From positions 764,168,173 to 764,232,172 of the forward strand of contig NC_081408.1 of the NCBI RefSeq assembly GCF_030272615.1: a stretch of DNA of 64,000 nt, given 5' to 3'. Below, in pieces: positions 1 to 11,013 of the stretch. The position numbers and the translations under genes were made by a program. The notes under the pieces were generated by a model. The model saw only the letters and a program-made list of their open reading frames with translations. It made no database searches and had not been told where the DNA came from. This DNA comes from Cryptomeria japonica. Taxonomy: Eukaryota; Streptophyta; Pinopsida; Cupressales; Cupressaceae. The stretch's first letter is position 1. Each line of letters begins with the position of its first letter.

Positions 1-1235
1 CAAGAAGAGTTGGATCATGGTAATCAAGTGATTGCAGACATGCAAAGACAAATGCAAAAATCATTGAAAGTTAGAAGAATATTATCTGATGATTTACAGG
101 ACTCTCAAGAGCTAGTGGAACAAATTGAAACATCATCTGAGAACAGGATATCTAAAGAGACTGAAGAGATGATTGGAGAACTAAAAGAAAAGAACAAAGC
201 ACTGACTGATCAACTAAAAGCAATGAAAAGAGGACATGAACATTTCAGCACAAAGATGACTGAAAATCTTGATGCATTGAGGATAGTCGAGGATAAAGGA
301 AGAGATCTAGAAAGAGAAAAACAACAGCTTGAAGCATTAGTATCTAAAAAGAATGATGAAATCACAAGGTTGACTGGAATTCAAAGTAATATGTCAGATC
401 AATTGGGTTATGCACATCATGAAGCAAATATGAAAGAAGATGAGAATCAAGCATTGAAACTTGAAGTATCAAGGTTGACCGATGAACTTGAAACAGAGAA
501 GAAATCCAAAGAAATACTAAAGAAGAGTTATGAAGCATCAAAGATGTGGATGAGCAACTGAATACAAAGAGACCCAACAAAGTTGCAAGAATCGGTTACA
601 AAGGAAAAGACTCTACCGAGAAAGGAATCCACACTACCGAGAGAGGAGAATCATCAAAGCAAGCTGGAAATGAGAAGAACATCAAAGTAAAGAAGCCTAT
701 TTGTAACTACTGTGGAAAACAAGGACATACTGCTAATATGTGCCAAATCATAAAAGGTAAGCAACTGAATGTCACTAGGTCTAATGGTTATTGTCACAAT
801 TGCAATAAGTATGGTCACACATCTAACCATTGTAGGACAAAGTTTGTTAGCAATTATCAGAAGGAAAAATTCAAAGGGTTTTGTAAAAACTGCAATAGAT
901 ATGGACATAGTACCGAGAAGTGTTGGTTTAAGAAAAAGAACTATATGTGGTCTATACACCGAGCAAATACTAGAGGCTACCGAACTCACACAGATCCTAA
1001 CCAACGGTATTCTGCAGTACCATGGGATTACAATACAAGGATATGGTGTGAATGTTGTGGAAGATATGGACATATAAGTGCCAACTACTTTATAAGGTTT
1101 GGAATGAATAATCGAAGATCATGGAGAAATCCTGGTATGGCATGTTTTCATTGTCACAAAGTTGGACACTTGGCTAGAGATTGCAGAGATCAACCTAGAG
1201 GAGACACTAAGGAAATAAAAGACAAATTATAGATG
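1..1235 (+). pseudogene. gag-like nucleocapsid protein of element A (partial, one frameshift)
   Basis: The first ~180 residues are Lys/Glu-rich heptad-type coiled coil. The frame changes by one around 546-560, and the second part runs to a TAG ending near 1232. It carries CCHC zinc knuckles (C-x2-C-x4-H-x4-C) starting CNYCGKQGH, CHNCNKYGH, CKNCNRYGH, CECCGRYGH and CFHCHKVGH; the fourth has lost its last Cys (ANY instead of a Cys ending). Coiled coil followed by knuckles is the usual layout of a retroelement nucleocapsid that binds the RNA genome in virus-like particles; the role here is inferred from family. The true start lies left of the window. Elements B and D carry the same gag type. Confidence 0.85.
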
Positions 1236-1865
1236 ATTTGGAAAAAGAAGGAAATTGTGTCAAATGAAGAAAGTACCTCACCTACCGAGTTAGGTGCACC
1301 TATTCCAAATTAATTGGTAAAGGTATGAAGGGACTGCATTCTTTCAAAGGTTAAATCTTAACAGTTCCTATTTTATCATGTACTTAAAATCTGCATAGCT
1401 AAAGATGCATTAGGAAATTTGAAATTTTATCAAGTCTTTTTGAGCACTAGTCAAGTCGGTAAATACAGGAAGCCTATCTAGTCGGTAAATACAGGAAGTC
1501 TGGCTACTCGGTATATGCACAAAAAGAAAGGTAAATTGGTTTAAGGGAACCGAGTGCATTTAATGCTTTCTAACCTAACTGCACAAAGACCGATAAGGTA
1601 TATTGTGTACTTAAAGCACTTTGCGTGGTCATTTTACACTTACCAAGTTTTCAAGAAAGCAGAGCAAAGCGATTCAAAGGCGATCAAACCACCTCCCGAG
1701 CGAATTTCAAGGTATTTACATCAATCACAACGCATTGTCAAACTAGTTTACCGATCATATCAGTTGTGAATATTTGTTTTACATTTGCTAAGTGGGAAGC
1801 GTATGTCGTTTGAAAGTCTTCAAACCCTAAGAATCTTTTGTTAACTGATTATCTAATATTTGCAA
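1236..1865 (+). other. Spacer between gag and ORF2 of element A
   Basis: No gene. This untranslated stretch has several copies of TCGGTA/ACCGA-type motifs (about 1457, 1483, 1504, 1549, 1590, 1750), often followed by AAATACAGG. Elements B and D have a matching, shorter spacer with similar T-rich sequence upstream of their ORF2. Confidence 0.6.
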
Positions 1866-4800
1866 TGGCACCTAAGATCCAAAAGCCCATTGTTGTTGAG
1901 AACATTGAAAGCCCTCACTGAAATACTCTCTAACTCCCAAAGTAGCATCTGAACCGGATGATAAAACTGCATTTTCACTCATTCCGGATAGGGTTTTACT
2001 AGTTGAGGATGTCAGATTCTTCACTAAGTGTCGTGTTGAGGAACTAGGTCATGTTGAAATAAAGGACACATATGATGAATTATGTACCGATGGGAAATCG
2101 GATAGCAAATATGAACACATCAAAATCAAGGGATTGACCGAAGCCCTAACCTATCCCCGTGTCTTCAAACCCCAATGGGTCAAGTTTGTTCTGAGCAGAG
2201 TTCATGATGATTTTGTGTGGTTAGAGGAGCAACCATTCAAAATCACCAAGGAAATCATTCATTTGATCACCGATTACCCTATTTTTTATCATGCCCGAGC
2301 CCAGAAAATGATATCACAGAAGGAATTGATCACTTTAACCGGAGTTGAATCAGATTGCAGATGACTGAAATTAAACAATGTGATAGATGCAAAGCTAAAG
2401 TTTGCCTTTAGAGTAATAGATTATTGTTTCTTCCAATCGGCAAGGGAAAGCAGTGTACCCTGTATAGCAGTCGATTTAGCATATGAAATTGTGAAGAAAG
2501 GAATGAAAATTGATCTTTGTGAAGTACTGTTGAAAAACCTGTTTGAGAATCTAAACACCATAAGGAAGCCGAAGAAGAACAACTCGGCTAACACACTGAA
2601 GTTTGGATCACTTTTGGTATGCATGTTTTTCTATTTTGAGAAATTATTTCCATCAGTCGGTAATGTAGTTTGGGAGCTACACTGACCAATCACCCATCAA
2701 ATCAATGACTTCATCAAATAACTAGGTGATAACTTTAATGATATTATGGATGATTATTTCAGCAAGTTTCAAGAAAAGATGCATAACAGGTATAAAATTC
2801 CACCCCAGTTAGTGGAGAAATACAAGGATGACATATGCTTTGAAGTAGACACCGACTACTGCTATGTTAATGTTGTGGTACCGAGAACTCAATCTTTGTC
2901 ACCTATGGGTTATGAGATTGATTTTGACATCACACAACAGTAGATAGATGCCTTTCTTACATTACCAAGGCATGCTACCGAGCTGAGATATGGAACCTAT
3001 GAAGAAGTTAAAGAGAAAGTAAAGATGAGTATTGTAGTACCCAAGGCTACAAGGAAAGCAACAAAAATGATCAAGGCATTAACAGAGAAATTTGGAGAAG
3101 GTTCTTCCTCCACACCTGTCAAAGGCACTCCAGTAATCATCGAGGAGGAATCTGAAGCCCAAGAGGTAGCTATTACACTGAGCACTGAATTGCCTAAGGG
3201 AAAAGTATTGAAAAGAAAGAAACAGGATACATCAAAGGTATCACTGACTCCTTCAGTAAAGCGCCCAAACACAAGATCATCTGCAGCATCATCGAGTAAG
3301 AAACCAAAGAATGTTGTCGCACCCAAAGTAACAAAAACTTACAAGAAATCTACTTGGAGACTCATTTTGACTAAAGAGTCCAGTGACACCGAATCTGAAG
3401 ATGCAAGCAAATTTTAGATTGTCAAGAGTTAAAAGGTAGATGTACATAGTGTTGACAATTTTTGGACTAATCTGAAGTGATATGGTGGATTTGGAGCATT
3501 CAGATATGTTAAGTATGAATCCAGATCTATTGATGAAAAGAGACAAATAGAAGAAGCTGTCATCTGCACACTTCTAAAATTCCGATTGGTCCCATTAGAA
3601 GTATCTAAGTCTCTTCCCAGTGAATTATATTTGCATATTGATAACAGGTGGAAGTATGCTATGGACTTAGAGAAACAGATGAGAGAAAGAAGTTTGGTGC
3701 ATCTTTTTCTAGACATGTTGGTAGATGAGATCATTGAACATCTAAAAAATTGCCACACAAACTTTCTAGTCAAGCAAAGAGCCTTGAAATTGATGAATGG
3801 CCTTTACTTGGATGTAGAGAATGAGACCAAAGAAAAATGGTAGGAAATCTTTCAAATCAATAATGTTGGTGAACAAGATGAAGTTGAAATAGTTGATGTC
3901 ACTGAGCAAGATCCTGATATCACCGAGTAAGACCTTGCTGACACTATACAAGTTGATGAGGATATCATGGACACCGAGGGACAATAACATGAAATGATAG
4001 AAGGGAATGCATATGCCAAGCTGGTATCCAGTGAGTCAGTTTTGGAACAAGTTTAGCCCTATCCTCCGGTCACTCAACCTGCTTCAACCGAGGCTCCTCA
4101 AGATACTGAACAAGGAACAGAGGGTCACAAATCTACAGAAGGAGAAACTACTTCTCAGGCTAGTGAAGAACAGTCTTCTCAAGCTCCTTCTAGCATTGAA
4201 AATGTTACATCTGAGACCCCAAGCACAGAAGCACCGAAGGACTCAACAAAGGCTACATCAAAGGTTCAAGAAATTGACAAGAGTGTTGCCTCTACCGAGC
4301 AACCTACCGAAGGTCAACAAGCCTCACAATCCATTGTATTAGTTCAACCAGTGAAAGGTAAAGAAAAGAAAATGAAAAAGCATAGTTTCAAATTAGATTT
4401 GTCAAAACCAATAGTGTTGCCGAATGTAGACATATCCAAATTAAAAGGGCAAGCACTCATTGAATTCAGTGAACTATGCAAAGCCAAAGCAGAACAGGAG
4501 AAGCAAATGGCTATTCAAAAGAAAAATAGAGTACTTCAGAAGGTGAAAGCTCTATTAATAGATATGCTACCTGAAGCTACAACGACAACAGATGCAGCCA
4601 TCCATGTTCAACTAGATGAACTCCTAACTAAAATAGAGACATCTGGAGTAGATGCATCTGAATACTTGAGCAAGATAAAGGACAAAGAGCTCACTGCTAA
4701 AATGATTGAAGAGGTACAGAAAGCTATTGCTATTGGCAAAGTAAAACTTGTCAAATTTATTGCTGAGTTGTCCCCTCAACTCAAGCACATTCTTTATTTA

Positions 4801-5201
4801 TTTCAGAAACTCTGTACATTTTCTTTATTCATTAAAGATATCAAAAATAAAATAGTGAGCCAAATTCTATTCAGCATTTTTATACAAAGTTACAAAAGCT
4901 CATGGCTCAACAATTGGAACTCAGGAATGAAGAGCACAAGATCCGGATGGATATAATGACTCTTCAGACATTATTCATTCCTCATCTTTCATCCGTCCAA
5001 GAATAGATCAACAAAGCTACCTCCCTATCCACTCAGCAAGAGGGAAGCACCTTAGATGGACTAATTTCATTGTTAGCTAACATTACAACTCATAATTCAC
5101 TCATGGACAGTGTCAAGGATGCCCTCTCTATCGCTCTCATTGATGCCAAGACAAAGTATCAATCCATTTTTGACCAGTTGCCACCACCAAATGGTAACTA
5201 A
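1866..5201 (+). pseudogene. ORF2 of element A: long protein of unknown function, 11 stops
   Basis: An ATG at 1866 opens a short frame. From 1921 one frame stays open in composition to about 4780 with no indel, but has stops at 2362, 2683, 2719, 2941, 3415, 3430, 3478, 3841, 3928, 3985 and 4054. A frameshift near 4780-4900 moves the tail to another frame that ends at 5199-5201. Homology to ORF2 of element D is clear: an N-terminal AFSLIP...VEDV...C-x-VEELG block, then FVLSRVHDDFVWLEE, KITKE-x-I, and a LKFGSLLVC block. The middle is Lys/Ser/Thr-rich and basic; the C-terminal third is predicted helical. It is not gag, protease, integrase, RT or envelope by any motif I can see. The function is unknown. 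Confidence 0.75.
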
Positions 5202-5564
5202 GTTTTGATGTTTGTCAAAAAGGGGGAGTGAGTATAGCATCAAAGTATCAAAGGGGGATTGTTGTATACGAGGGGAGTATACCGAGCAGAATAGAGTATT
5301 CAAATGCACAGTTAATTTTGCACAGCACCGACCAGTGATCATTGAGCAGTGAACCAAGCAGTAAATACAGAACATTGATCACCAAGCATGCAAAACCAGA
5401 GTTTTGTAGAGTATATTGATAAGGGGAGTATATCTAAATATACTATTTTGTTGACTAATGTATATATTATCTGTTCAGTCAAATTTTGTAAGTATATAGA
5501 TTTTTGAGTTATGACTTTGAAAGGAGTTTTGTCAAACATCTCAACTAATGTCAAAAGGGGAGAT
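5202..5564 (+). promoter_or_regulatory. 3' untranslated tail and polypurine tracts of element A
   Basis: A purine tract AAAAAGGGGGAG (about 5217) and a second AAAGGGGGATTGTTG (about 5250) precede the tract that abuts the LTR (AAAAGGGGAGA, about 5553-5563). The last is placed correctly to prime plus-strand DNA synthesis. The two upstream copies resemble the duplicated tracts of elements B and D. Confidence 0.7.
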
Positions 5565-6761
5565 TGTTACTACTTATTAAGTTGCCATTAGTTTTATATC
5601 AAAAGTCATTCTATATACTCTAGTCAGTTACTACTATCGAAATATTCAGTCGGTAAGCACAGAGTAGTCGGTTATAGAAGGAAGCAGTCATAAAGCCTAG
5701 TATACACCGAGTTGTCTACCGAGTAACATTCTATGTCTACCAAGCAGCAATAATGATACACCGAGTTGATATACACCGAGTGAAACGTGTTACCAGATTC
5801 ATTGAACCTATACACACATGTGGAAACGTGTTACAAGATCGAGGAACAAAGAACCGTTATCACATTGGAAATTGCACTTCTAGATTGTGTATGATTTTGA
5901 GGTCATCTAACCAATGAAATATTTTGTATAGTTATTCATTCGATAAATCATGTTTGTAAGATCGAAGCAATGAACAGATCACCTACATAAGAGATCTATT
6001 TATACAACATGGATTGGGATCAGATAGAGATATAGAGGTCTGTGTGTATGAGTGTGAAGACATACATATGTGAAAAGCAAAATCATGAGAAAGCACTGAG
6101 TGTTATGACTGTTACAGAGACACAGAGGTCACCGAGAAGGATTTTAGAGAACAGTCAAGGAACAGAGTAAATAGAAGGGTTTACCGAGTTACTTTATGGG
6201 TTACCGAGGTATGCTATAAGCAAGGTAATCTCATTTTGAGCACATAGAATCTTCTATAACATTCCAGATGTAAAGTTGCAGATATTTGTAAGGATTTTAT
6301 TGTAATATTTTGAAGTTGTAAGAGAAACCTTTAACAGGGTAAAAAACTCTAACAAAGTCTATAAATTGTAAAGCCTTTAACCAGGTGCAGCATTTAGTTT
6401 AAGTGTTGTAAAATCCTTTAGCAAGGTAGATCTAACGATCTTGATACTCCTAACAGGGTAAGCTATCAGAAATAGCTAAACATGTAGCTCTAACTAAGCA
6501 CCCTTTATTATTGCAATAGTGAAGTTGTGGGTGCCATCCCCACCGCAGTTTTTCTCTCTAACCAAGAGTTTCTGCGTAACCAAAATATATGTGTTATGGA
6601 GTGAATCATGTATGATTGTTATTTTTTTTTTTTAGCTTTATGTTATATTACAGCAGTTTTTGGTTTATGCATAACAGTAAAGATATTGTTGAAGAAAGGA
6701 TTTGAAGTACTGATTCACCCCTCCCTTCTCAGTACATTAGCTTTCCATATTGGGCCTAACA
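5565..6761 (+). repeat. 3' LTR of element A
   Basis: It starts TGTTACTACTTATTAAG directly after the purine tract and ends TTGGGCCTAACA (TG...CA). Near the 3' end is GATTCACCCCTCCCTTCTCAGT, a C-tract block also found at the 3' ends of the LTRs of B and D. It holds about a dozen ACCGA/TCGGT motifs, for example near 5707, 5718, 5759, 5775, 6129, 6181 and 6201. A T-rich stretch with ATTTATAC near 5998 may be a TATA region. The partner LTR is outside the window. Confidence 0.8.
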
Positions 6762-7820
6762 ATTTTAAATTCATTCTGCCTTATATTAATGATTTTTGGT
6801 CTTCAACCAAAGCCCCAATGAACATCCTGAGCATCTTCGACAATTTCTACACCTTTGCCAATAGCATGGGCTTGCTGTTAATCCTACCAAAAGTCATTTT
6901 TCTCATGCATCTCTCATTTTTATTGGCATTTTTCTTCTTCTCGGGGGATAATGGAGGTACAACAACACATCTTAACACGAATTTCCAATCTACAGGTGAT
7001 TAATCTAAAAGAGCTTCAACCATTTCTTAGGTTGGTTAACTATGTTGTAGGATTTTATTCAAATATTTCCCATGACAAAACATAGCTCAATAAATTACTT
7101 AAGAAGAACCCTCTAGTTTGGTCATCTAAACATAATGAGGTTATTGACAGAAGCAAGAGAAAATTTGCTCCATTACCACTTCTACATCTGCCAGGTAATG
7201 CTGATTAAATTATAGAAACAAATGCAAGTGAAAATTTTTGGGCAGGCATCCTGAAGGAAAAAACTCCACAAGGTAAAGAAGAAATTGTTTGGTATGTTTC
7301 TGACAGTTTTAAAGGTAATGAGTTGAATTATCACAGTACTCATAAAAAAATTTGTTGTGATAAATTCCTTGAAATCCTTTATATGTTTGTTGGTGATAAC
7401 AATTTTATAATAAAAAGTGATCTTTAAAATTTAAAGGGATTTTTTAAGATGGAATCCAAGGACAAAGTGATCTGAGGTCGTCTATTAGGATGGGCTCAAT
7501 TTCTTAACACTTTTGACTTTGAAATTGAACATTTACCAGGAAATAACAATGTGTTTGCATATTTTCGCTCCAAAGAAGGACATCAATAAAATGGAAATGT
7601 TCAAGTAATGCAGATTAGAGAGGAGAGATGGTTTGAAGAAAGTTGTCCCGAGTTCAACACCAATCCCTTTAATCGAAGGGATAGGCAAAATTTTGATTTA
7701 GTAAATGAGTATCTCTTTGACAGATATAGGATGATTAAAGCCAAACAAATGTTAACATGGACCATAGGAGGCCTATATTTTAAAACTATGATGTATGATA
7801 TGAATCTCTTCATATCATAA
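6762..7820 (+). pseudogene. Endogenous pararetrovirus (Caulimoviridae-like) RT/RNase H remnant
   Basis: Translation in two or more frames shows the end of a reverse transcriptase palm (YIND where YxDD is expected, about 6783), then a connection segment (PFLRLVNYV, near 7023), then an RNase H-like stretch (IIETNASENFWAGILKEK near 7214, ELNYHST near 7322, FEIEHLPGNNNV near 7523). The combination of ETDAS-like, NYHS-like and W-x-FxxFDFEIEHLPG-like motifs matches caulimovirid rather than Copia pol. At least five stops and two frameshifts disrupt it, so it is an old, inactive copy. A final open stretch (7608-7820) rich in NTNPFNRRDRQ-type sequence continues past RNase H; I do not recognise it. Only the 3' third of a polymerase gene is present. 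Confidence 0.75.
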
Positions 7821-7913
7821 TCCCTAGCACATTCACACCTCTTCCTATATGACTACAATATGAACTATATTCTTTCTAATCAATCTTAGTGAATTTTGTA
7901 AACTTAAATTGTA

Positions 7914-9038
7914 AGTTGCATTTGCTATGCAACTTAAACAACTTTTTAAAAAGAAAAAGAAATAAAATTTATAGCAACTTACATCTTTAAAGAATGAAAC
8001 AATTATTCAAAACATAATGATTTTTAAAAAAAATAGAATTAAACTTGATAGATGTAAACCAATACATTTATGTAACGTCTACAATTTACTAAAACAATGT
8101 AAGAAGAGAGGTTTAGAGATTATAATTTTTCTTGAAACACATTATGAACTTCAATTAGCTTTTTTAATGATTGATCGAGGGAAAGTATCATTAGGGCACT
8201 TTTTCTCTCAACCACAGACATTACTAGTCCCCTGTGTTGTTTCCAATCGGAAAGGTCCGAAATTTCACAGGGAGGAAACAAGAAGTTGAACTCATGCCAT
8301 CTAAGACTGGTGTTCAATCCTACACAATCCCTAGTTGATCACACTCTATAGGCTACTCCTAACTAGTATGACCTTTGATTAGGTTGTATATTTGGATCAA
8401 GGAAGTGTCTGGCGCTTATAATTTGTAACGTCACCTTAGCTAAAGGTTTTTACATGTTTGTAACAAGTTGATGCATGTAGTCACTAATCAACACCCTACT
8501 CAGTTGAACCAAAAAAATAGGTAGAACTCCTAAACATCAAGACCATTTCTTATGCTACCTACATACTGACTCTTTTTAAGGCTTACTAGGTTTACACATA
8601 AATAGTGGCTTAGACATATTTTGTCTAGGATTAAACACCAATCTCAAATGGCATGAGTTCAACTTCTCATTACCTCCCTGCAAAGGGTCGAGCCTTTCCA
8701 GTTGGAAACAACATGAGGGATTGGTAATGTTCATGGTTGGGTAGAAAAGTGCTCTGATGATACTTTCCCTCTTTCAATCATTGAAAAAGCTAATTGAAAT
8801 TCAGAATGTGTTTCAAGAAAAAAATATAATCTCTAAACCTCTCTTCTTATATTGTTTTAGAAAATTGTAGATGTTACATAAATGTACTGGTTTACATCTA
8901 TCAAATTTAATTAACTGTTTTAAAAGAAAATTATTATGTTTTCAATAACTATTTATTTCTTTAAAGATGTTAGTTGTTGTAAATTTTATTTCTTTTTCCT
9001 TCTAAAAAGTTATTGTTTAAGTTGCATAGCAAATGCAT
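7914..9038. mobile_element. Foldback element: ~415-bp imperfect inverted repeats around a ~300-bp loop
   Basis: The left arm (7914-8326) is matched by the reverse complement of the right arm (about 8621-9038) over its full length, with scattered mismatches and small indels. Both outer ends contain GTTGCAT-n5-ATGCAAC, itself a small palindrome. The loop (8327-8620) has no coding potential. I see no transposase, and the open frames inside the arms are incidental. It is best described as a foldback/MITE-type element or a large hairpin locus. It lies between the caulimovirid remnant and the 5' LTR of element B. Flanking target duplications were not resolved. Confidence 0.8.
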
Positions 9039-9094
9039 GTTTATAAACGAGGTAGGAAAAAGAAAACCTTTCTTTTGACCTTTCAAATGTATAT

Positions 9095-10254
9095 TGTTGG
9101 CAAGAGACACTGTACCAGTAGAGATTTGTGCATGAGGAATGTTTCGAGGTTATCATTGATGGCAACTCAGATCCAAGATTGCATCTAGTATATATAAAAG
9201 TGTTCTATCGAAAGTTTGGGAAGTCTTGATATTCATTTATGCTAAAGTCTGGAAGGTGGAATACAGAGTATGGATACATTGTATAGATCTCCATTTTGGT
9301 TGCATAGTTTTGATTACAGTGAAAGAGTTAGATGGTTAGATGTTCGAGGCAGCTTGATTCACAATCCTAGCCTCCGGTACTGAATCTCATGCAAATTAAA
9401 AGATCTGATAATCGGTAATTCAGGAAGAACAAAGCTATTTTGGTGTAACGTGTTATGCAGAATATTTGGGATGATTTCAGTGACTGATTTTGAGTTTGAG
9501 GTGATTGAGACGACATGTGTGAACCTTTTTATCAATTTCTTTGGGTCCGCATATGGATTGGCAATCAGATTGAGCCAACTTATCGTTACATGTTTCATGT
9601 TGCATGTTATGTGGTTTTTGGATGCCGAAATGAGAATTGATTTATTTTGTTGGTGTGGATATATAAGACTAATTCATTTGAGCATTTCGATGTATGTTAT
9701 GATGAGATGTGAGTGAGAAAAAAATGTATGAGCGATTGTGTAAATTTTTGTGTGTGTAGTTGAAATTTTTTATGCTCTAGTATATGACAAAGCAGTAGAA
9801 CGGAGCAAAGAGACATAATTGAGAAAGAAGACCAATTGAGCTTAATCAAACTACTTTTTGGCAGTAGATGCTACTATCCATTTCATACATTCTTTTTCTT
9901 ATTTGTAATCACTTGTAAGGCAATGAGCCTTTCTTCGGGTTGTAGCCCTCTTTGTAATTGAGTAGTGAGCTCTAAGCAGTGTGCCTGAATGCATGTGCAT
10001 TCACCTCTTGTAATATTATTATACTCCTGATCATGGTATTATATTATTGTGGATTCTAATCCCACTATGGTTTTTCCCTTTTCAGGTTTTCACGTAAAAA
10101 TTTAAGTGTTATGGTTTTGTGCTTGTTTGCATTTTGTTTTTGCACTTTACTTTTATTCATTTGTATTTGGGAGTTACAGAATAAGTTTAAGAAAGTTGTT
10201 AATTACAAAACATTGATTCAAATTCCCCCCTCTTAGTTTTCATTGATTCAAACA
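9095..10254 (+). repeat. 5' LTR of element B
   Basis: 1160 bp. It begins TGTTGGCAAG and ends TTCAAACA, followed two bases later by the primer site. A TATATAAA box lies at about 9190. Near the 3' end it carries TGATTCAAATTCCCCCCTCTTAG, the same C-tract block seen in LTRs A and D. It matches the LTR at 26399 with moderate divergence. Confidence 0.85.
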
Positions 10255-10256
10255 AT

Positions 10257-10268
10257 TGGTATCAAAGG
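10257..10268 (+). promoter_or_regulatory. Primer binding site of element B (iMet tRNA)
   Basis: TGGTATCAAAGG differs slightly from TGGTATCAGAGC, the complement of the 3' end of plant initiator-Met tRNA. Its position two bases after the LTR end fits a minus-strand primer site. Confidence 0.75.
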
Positions 10269-10322
10269 TTAGTTCCTCTAAGGAAGCCTAACAACTTGAG
10301 GAAGATCTAGGAGATTAAATCA

Positions 10323-11013
10323 ATGGACTTTGTTTTACAAAGATAACTTATTGTGGCACTTGAAGACCTAAATGCAGCAAGGAAAGAAGTAAGTGATCTG
10401 AGAAGAAATTTGAGTGATGCAGAAAATTTCATTGAGTCATTGAAAGATCAAGTGAACACATCCAAAGAGAAGAGAAAGGATCTGATGGAAAAACTTAAGG
10501 AGAAAGAAGAGTAATCCATTGATAATCAAGACAAGATAAATGAATGTGAAAAACTTGCTAGAGATAATGCAATCCTAAAGAATGAAATGCAATCCATTGT
10601 GATGAAGCTAACAAAGGAGATTGAAGACAAGAAGAAAAATGAAGAAAATCCAACTCATTCATTGAAGGATAGATCTAATGAATGTTGCAGATTGAATCAT
10701 GAAAATGACCTGCTGAAACTTGAACTGATACAATCCAAGAATATCAAACAAGATCTTGAGAGAAAAATTATAATTCCAAGAGATGAAGTTACCACTACTA
10801 ATGAGTACAAAGAAAAGTTCAATGCTAGCTCAGCCAGGATGGATGAAATGCTACGAAGTCATAAGAATAAAGGTGACATGGGAGAAATTGGATTTGAGAA
10901 AGGAGAAAGCTCTAGATATGGTCAAAAAAATCATCAGAAGAACAAGAAACCTCTGGTAAGATAACTTAATGCTTATAAATTCAATGGTAAATGTTTTGTT
11001 TGCAATAAATTTG
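10323..11013 (+). pseudogene. gag-like protein of element B, 5' half only
   Basis: The ATG at 10323 starts MDFVLQR followed by a TAA; a second TAA lies near 10512. The frame otherwise holds to 10964, reading as a Lys/Glu-rich coiled coil (VALEDLNAARKEVSDLRRNL and following) that aligns with element D gag, including IEDKKKNEE, ENDLLKLEL and GEIGFEKGESS. After a stop the sequence still reads KCFVCNKF, the start of the first zinc knuckle, and then departs from the family at about 11010 where block C begins. The remaining knuckles are missing. It is inactive. Confidence 0.8.

Larger units (their letters stand above)
1..6761 (+). mobile_element. LTR element A, 5'-truncated by the window edge (gag + ORF2, no pol)
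   Basis: Order on the plus strand: coiled-coil/CCHC gag (1-1235), a 0.6-kb spacer, a long decayed ORF2 (1866-5201), a purine-rich tract (5553-5563) and a 3' LTR (5565-6761) that begins TGTTAC and ends CTAACA. The 5' LTR and primer site lie outside the window. No protease, integrase, RT or RNase H motif was found between gag and the LTR, so the element looks non-autonomous. The purine tract followed by TTGTT is known from SIRE/Maximus-type Copia elements; assignment to Copia is inference from that plus the gag style. ACCGA is strikingly common along the whole element. The 3' end abuts a caulimovirid remnant, so A may have inserted into it. Confidence 0.85.

Noticed and set aside
8017-8289. 90-codon plus-strand open frame
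   Set aside because: It lies wholly inside the left arm of the foldback element, and an opposite-strand frame covers the same bases; composition is not protein-like.
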